Assembly (NCBI GenBank): GCA_029977045.1
Contig: JAPOLP010000159.1
Span: 1 to 9,737 of the forward strand
Reading direction: 5' to 3'
From: Planctomycetota bacterium
GTDB lineage: Bacteria > Planctomycetota > Planctomycetia > Planctomycetales > Planctomycetaceae
Length of the DNA: 9,737 bases
Made by a program: the position numbers and the translations under genes. The notes beneath the pieces were generated by a model. It did not search any database. It saw nothing but the letters and a program-made list of their open reading frames with translations, and was not told the origin of the DNA. Shown here piece after piece: positions 6,754 to 9,737 of the stretch. Each line of letters opens with the position of its first letter. Positions within the stretch are counted from its first letter, which is position 1.

Positions 6754-9447
6754 TCAGCCTTGGTTGGCCTGTGAAGTAGCCGCACCCGCCTGCTGCCGCA
6801 CGGAATCCAGTTCGTTGCGAATCTGATCGAGTGCCGCACGAGCCGTATCGAAGGCAGCTTTCGCCTGCGTTGACTTCTGTTGGACAGGAGCCATCGCGGC
6901 GACTTCTGCTTTCACTTTGGTGTCAGCTGCGGCGACCGCAGCCTTCGCCTCAGCGACCTTCGCGTCTGCGGCCTTCGCTTTCTGATCAGCGGCGGCAACC
7001 ATCTTGTCGAGTTCGCCGACCTTTGCCTTCGCGGCGACAATCGCCTGATTGTTGCGTTCAAAGGCACCCTTCAACTGGCCGGCAGCTGCTGCCAGTTCCT
7101 TGTCGTCTTTGACGACTGCCGCTGCGGCGGCTCCCTTGTCCATCGCTTCCTTGAGGACGGCGACAGCGCCTTCACGATTGGCGAGATTTTTCTGCTCAGC
7201 TTCGCGAGTTGCAGTGACTTGCTGCAGCTCGGTCTTCGCGGCAGTCGCTTCGGCGGTAGCAGTCTGCTCGGTTTTCTGAGCAGCGGCCATCGCATCCTGA
7301 GCAGCCTTCACACGAGCCTGCATTGCCTGCAGCTCACCGTCAGCCTCGGCAAACGCAACTTCGAGACCGTCGACTTCCGTCCGCTTTGCCCGGAACGTCT
7401 TCAGGCGGTTGTTGAAATCAATCTCCTGTGTCCAGCGAGCGACTGCCTGCTGAGCTACCGTGGCGCCAGCCGTCGCCTGATCCAGTGCAGCCTTGGCGTC
7501 GGTAACTTTCTTCTGCTCGGCCGCCAGAGCCGGCTCCAGTTCGCCGATTCGCTTCTTCGTGGCTTCAAGAGCGGTGTTGGTTTCGGCCAGAAGCTTCGTT
7601 CCATCAGCAGTTGCCTGATCCGCGGTCTTCATCCGAGCCATTTCGTCGGCTGCTGTCTTCGTCGAAGCAGTCAGCGTTGCCTGACGGGCAGCGAAGACCT
7701 TCTTGAGCTGCTCGACTGCGGCGGCGACTTCGTTATCTCCTGCGGCCTTCGCGACAGCGGCGTCGCCCTTGCCAGCGGTTTCCTGCAGAGCAGGCACCAG
7801 CGGCGTCAGAGCGGCAACGACTTTCGCCGCGGCGTCGTACTTCGCTTTCGCGTCGGCACTCGTCTTCTTCGCCGTATCAATCGTTACTGCCAGTTCTTTG
7901 GTTTTCGCGTCGTACTGCGTCGCCTGTGTTTTCGCCGTGGCGAGATCAGTCTCGACCTTTTTCATCGCAGCGACGGCGGCATCGTAAGCCGCCTGCTTCG
8001 CCTTCTGATCGGCGTCCGATTGAGCGAACACCTGTTGAGCCTGAGCAAGACGCGCCTGCAGTGGAGCCGGGTTCGTCGAGAGTTCGCCGAGCCGCGCACC
8101 GTCAGCAGCGTTCCAGACACGGACAAGCCCCGTCCAGTCGCCGCCGATCACTCGACCGGTTTCATCACAGTAGGCAGCGGCAAGAGCCAGATCGCCGAAC
8201 GCTTCAAACGTCCGCACGGCTGTGCCGTCTTCTTTCCAGAGTTTGACCGTCTTATCGCGACCAGAGGTGACGATCTGATTGTCTCGGCTGAACCAGACAG
8301 ACGCCGTCCCGCCACCATGAGCACCCCAGCTCTTGAGCTGGTTGCCGTTTTCCAGTTCCCAGGTACGGACGGTCGTGTCTTCTGACGCCGATGCCAGAAC
8401 GTTGGAGTCGCCGCGCCACGAGAACCCGGTGATCTGTTTACTGTGGCCGCGAAGACCGAGGTACTCGCGACCGGTTTCTGCTTCCCAGACGAAGACGCCA
8501 CCGTTGCGGTCGCCGGTTGCCAGCAGAACGCCATCCGGGCTGAACTGCATTGCTGTCACCCAGTCGGTGTGCTTGCGGATGTCGAACAGCTTTTCGCCGG
8601 TCTGCGTTGAGTAAATTCGGATGACCTTCTGCGGTCCACCGAGTGCCACATACTTCAGATCCGAGCTGATGTCTGCACCGAGCACCGCGTCGAGTTCGTC
8701 ACCGATCGTTGCGATCCGCTCCCCGGTTTTGACATCGAAGATGACGACCTTCCCACTCGCCGAACCAACACCGCCCGCAGCAAGCAAATACTGAGAGTTG
8801 CGAGTGAAACGGAGAACGTGTGGCTCACCTTCCGGGAACGGAATGATCCCCGCCAGTTGCAGTGTTTGCGTGTTGTACAGCTCGATCTGTTTCTGTCCGG
8901 AAATTGCCACCAGCGGAGCCCAGGGGCTGGTTGCAATTGAGTTGACCGCAGTAGTCATGGAAGTGTGCGTGACAGGTTCGAGCGACAGCCGAGTCGGCAT
9001 CGGCGGCGGACCTTCCGGTCGCTCGTTCGAAGCAAACGTCAGGGCCAGTTCCATCTTCTTCTTCGGCTTGATGGTCGCCTTGCTGTCTTTGGTTTCAAGA
9101 GCCCCGCCTTCAATCCACTTCTTGATCACAGCCAGCGTCTCAGCCGGCATCTTGTCGGCATTTGGCGGCATATACGGCTCGGAATCGTGGTTCACGACCA
9201 GCCACAGATAGCTGCCTTCGACATCACCAGCAGCAACGACTTCGCCCGAGCTGCCGCCGGCCTGCATCGCCGTGAAGTTGGTCAGGTCGAGCCCGCCGCT
9301 CTTCTTGTCCGGGTTGTGACAGGCGAAACACTTGGCGCGGAAAATCGGCTGCACATGGTCGATGTACGTTACCTTGGCTTCCTGAGCGGACGCCGACGCA
9401 GCGACAAACGACAAAACACAGACGGACAGGGCGGCTCGATTCAACAT
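6754..9447 (-). CDS. Secreted c-type cytochrome / WD40 / coiled-coil protein
   Basis: The protein is 897 aa. Residues 1-21 are a signal peptide with cleavage expected after ASASA. Residues about 25-115 are a planctomycete-type cytochrome c domain (PSCyt1): haem-binding CFACH (40-44) and a likely distal Met93 in EPYMPP. Residues about 155-460 contain WD40 repeats, for example FSPDGVLLATGDRNGGVFVW, SASEDTTVRTWEL and TSGRDKTVKLWKE, giving a probable beta-propeller. Residues about 462-885 are a very Ala/Lys/Gln/Glu-rich region with few turn-formers, predicted coiled coil. Inside it a 32-residue segment occurs twice (554-585 and 765-796, 16 of 32 identical). The start at 9447 has a good GGGGAG ribosome site and directly precedes the signal peptide; a longer frame to 9477 adds ten residues that would spoil it. 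It lies behind a DUF1553 gene on the same strand, a common planctomycete pairing. I infer a periplasmic or surface protein binding haem; its partner is unknown. Confidence 0.9.
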   Translation of the reverse strand: MLNRAALSVCVLSFVAASASAQEAKVTYIDHVQPIFRAKCFACHNPDKKSGGLDLTNFTAMQAGGSSGEVVAAGDVEGSYLWLVVNHDSEPYMPPNADKMPAETLAVIKKWIEGGALETKDSKATIKPKKKMELALTFASNERPEGPPPMPTRLSLEPVTHTSMTTAVNSIATSPWAPLVAISGQKQIELYNTQTLQLAGIIPFPEGEPHVLRFTRNSQYLLAAGGVGSASGKVVIFDVKTGERIATIGDELDAVLGADISSDLKYVALGGPQKVIRIYSTQTGEKLFDIRKHTDWVTAMQFSPDGVLLATGDRNGGVFVWEAETGREYLGLRGHSKQITGFSWRGDSNVLASASEDTTVRTWELENGNQLKSWGAHGGGTASVWFSRDNQIVTSGRDKTVKLWKEDGTAVRTFEAFGDLALAAAYCDETGRVIGGDWTGLVRVWNAADGARLGELSTNPAPLQARLAQAQQVFAQSDADQKAKQAAYDAAVAAMKKVETDLATAKTQATQYDAKTKELAVTIDTAKKTSADAKAKYDAAAKVVAALTPLVPALQETAGKGDAAVAKAAGDNEVAAAVEQLKKVFAARQATLTASTKTAADEMARMKTADQATADGTKLLAETNTALEATKKRIGELEPALAAEQKKVTDAKAALDQATAGATVAQQAVARWTQEIDFNNRLKTFRAKRTEVDGLEVAFAEADGELQAMQARVKAAQDAMAAAQKTEQTATAEATAAKTELQQVTATREAEQKNLANREGAVAVLKEAMDKGAAAAAVVKDDKELAAAAGQLKGAFERNNQAIVAAKAKVGELDKMVAAADQKAKAADAKVAEAKAAVAAADTKVKAEVAAMAPVQQKSTQAKAAFDTARAALDQIRNELDSVRQQAGAATSQANQG
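7060..7155 (-). repeat. Internal coiled-coil repeat, second copy
   Basis: This encodes residues 765-796 of the WD40 protein (LKEAMDKG ... QLKGAF). It aligns without gaps to the copy at 7693-7788, with 16 of 32 residues identical by my hand alignment. The two copies lie 211 residues apart, suggesting duplication of a roughly 200-residue coiled-coil module. Confidence 0.6.
7693..7788 (-). repeat. Internal coiled-coil repeat, first copy
   Basis: This encodes residues 554-585 of the WD40 protein (LQETAGKG ... QLKKVF). The shared pattern with the copy at 7060-7155 is L-x-E-x3-K-G-x-A-A-x-A-x4-D-x-E-x-A-A-A-x2-Q-L-K-x2-F. The Gly and Asp positions interrupt the otherwise continuous helix, so each copy may mark a turn between two antiparallel helices. 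Confidence 0.6.
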
Positions 9448-9453
9448 GCTTCG

Positions 9454-9459
9454 CTCCCC
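9454..9459 (-). promoter_or_regulatory. Ribosome binding site GGGGAG
   Basis: GGGGAG lies 6 nt before the ATG at 9447-9445 on the minus strand. It is the clearest Shine-Dalgarno sequence in the window and decides the start in favour of the signal-peptide methionine over the in-frame ATG at 9477. Confidence 0.75.
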
Positions 9460-9593
9460 GGCGAAATACATTTCCAATGTCGAACAAGAAAGGACCGCAG
9501 CCAGCTTCAGCCCGTGAAACCGGGCGAGCGACCACGAACACAGAGCGGCTCCGCCGTGAAGCCGCGTCGGTTGAGCTTACTTCGCAATTAACA

Positions 9594-9628
9594 GGAGCGT
9601 CCGACTTTCCTGTAAAACCAGACGCTCC
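9594..9628 (-). terminator. Hairpin downstream of the DUF1553 gene, possible weak terminator
   Basis: GGAGCGTC (9594-9601) and GACGCTCC (9621-9628) form a perfect 8-bp stem with a 19-nt loop, just 7 bp after the DUF1553 stop codon. On the minus strand it is followed by TGTTAATTGC, which is not a proper U-tract. It may be a factor-assisted or leaky terminator, or an mRNA-stabilising stem that allows lower expression of the cytochrome/WD40 gene behind it. Confidence 0.45.
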
Positions 9629-9635
9629 GAATCAT

Positions 9636-9737
9636 CTAGTGATTAAAGACGAACTCGCGTGAGTTCAGGACCGCCCAGAAAATGTCTTCGAGGGCTTTCC
9701 GCTTGTCCTGCTCGTTGTTGACGACTTCTTCCAGCGA
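9636..9737 (-). CDS. DUF1549/DUF1553 (PSD1-type) protein, C-terminal end (partial)
   Basis: Only the last 33 codons are in the window, ending in a TAG at 9638-9636. The peptide contains KALEDIFWAVLNSREFVFNH, the characteristic end of planctomycete DUF1553 proteins, in which the W-A-x-L-N-S-x-E-F-x-F-N-H signature is near-invariant. Such proteins usually also carry a DUF1549 domain and often an N-terminal cytochrome c domain, are exported, and occur in many copies per genome. The gene is followed after 188 bp by the cytochrome/WD40 gene on the same strand. Function is not established for the family. Confidence 0.88.
   Translation of the reverse strand, partial: SLEEVVNNEQDKRKALEDIFWAVLNSREFVFNH

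Noticed and set aside
6880..8385. Plus-strand open frame of 501 codons opposite the coiled coil
   Set aside because: It is antisense to the Ala/Lys/Gln-rich coding region, whose codon bias leaves few stops in that frame. The translated product is Ser/Leu/Arg/Cys-rich with no domain.

Overview
The window reads as chromosomal DNA of a planctomycete. The evidence is a secreted protein with a planctomycete-type cytochrome c domain, WD40 repeats and a long coiled coil, lying directly behind the tail of a DUF1549/DUF1553 protein. This gene pair is a hallmark of the phylum. GC-rich third codon positions and mostly weak Shine-Dalgarno sequences fit. The species cannot be named from this window. I see no tRNA, rRNA, CRISPR array, insertion sequence or phage gene.

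Layout from left to right. Positions 1-1290 (minus strand) hold a cell-shape operon: mreB, then the first 40 codons of a probable mreC, cut by the window edge. The 118-bp gap between them carries two inverted copies of a 26-nt hairpin repeat. Positions 1291-1633 are a divergent intergenic region. Positions 1634-2902 (plus strand) encode a membrane-anchored thioredoxin-fold protein of the iodothyronine-deiodinase-like type, with a CxxC at the active site and a C-terminal domain resembling the N-terminal domain of DsbD. About 240 bp of convergent non-coding sequence follows. Positions 3143-6583 (minus strand) encode one giant protein that joins all three parts of the AmmeMemoRadiSam system: radical SAM enzyme, AMMECR1 domain and Memo domain. 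Between AMMECR1 and Memo lies a further module that looks like a second, degenerate AMMECR1 domain. A strong intrinsic terminator at about 6683-6729 separates this gene from the next. Positions 6754-9447 (minus strand) encode the cytochrome c/WD40/coiled-coil protein. At the right edge, 9636-9737 is the last 33 codons of the DUF1553 protein.

How the genes relate: mreB and mreC work together in elongation and shape control. The DUF1553 protein and the cytochrome/WD40 protein are a recurrent planctomycete pair, probably acting outside the cytoplasmic membrane. The AmmeMemoRadiSam protein is probably cytoplasmic and carries its own system in one chain. The best candidate for something under-described is this fusion, especially its extra AMMECR1-like module. 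The mreB/mreC spacer repeats are second: the two copies differ by paired, compensatory stem changes.
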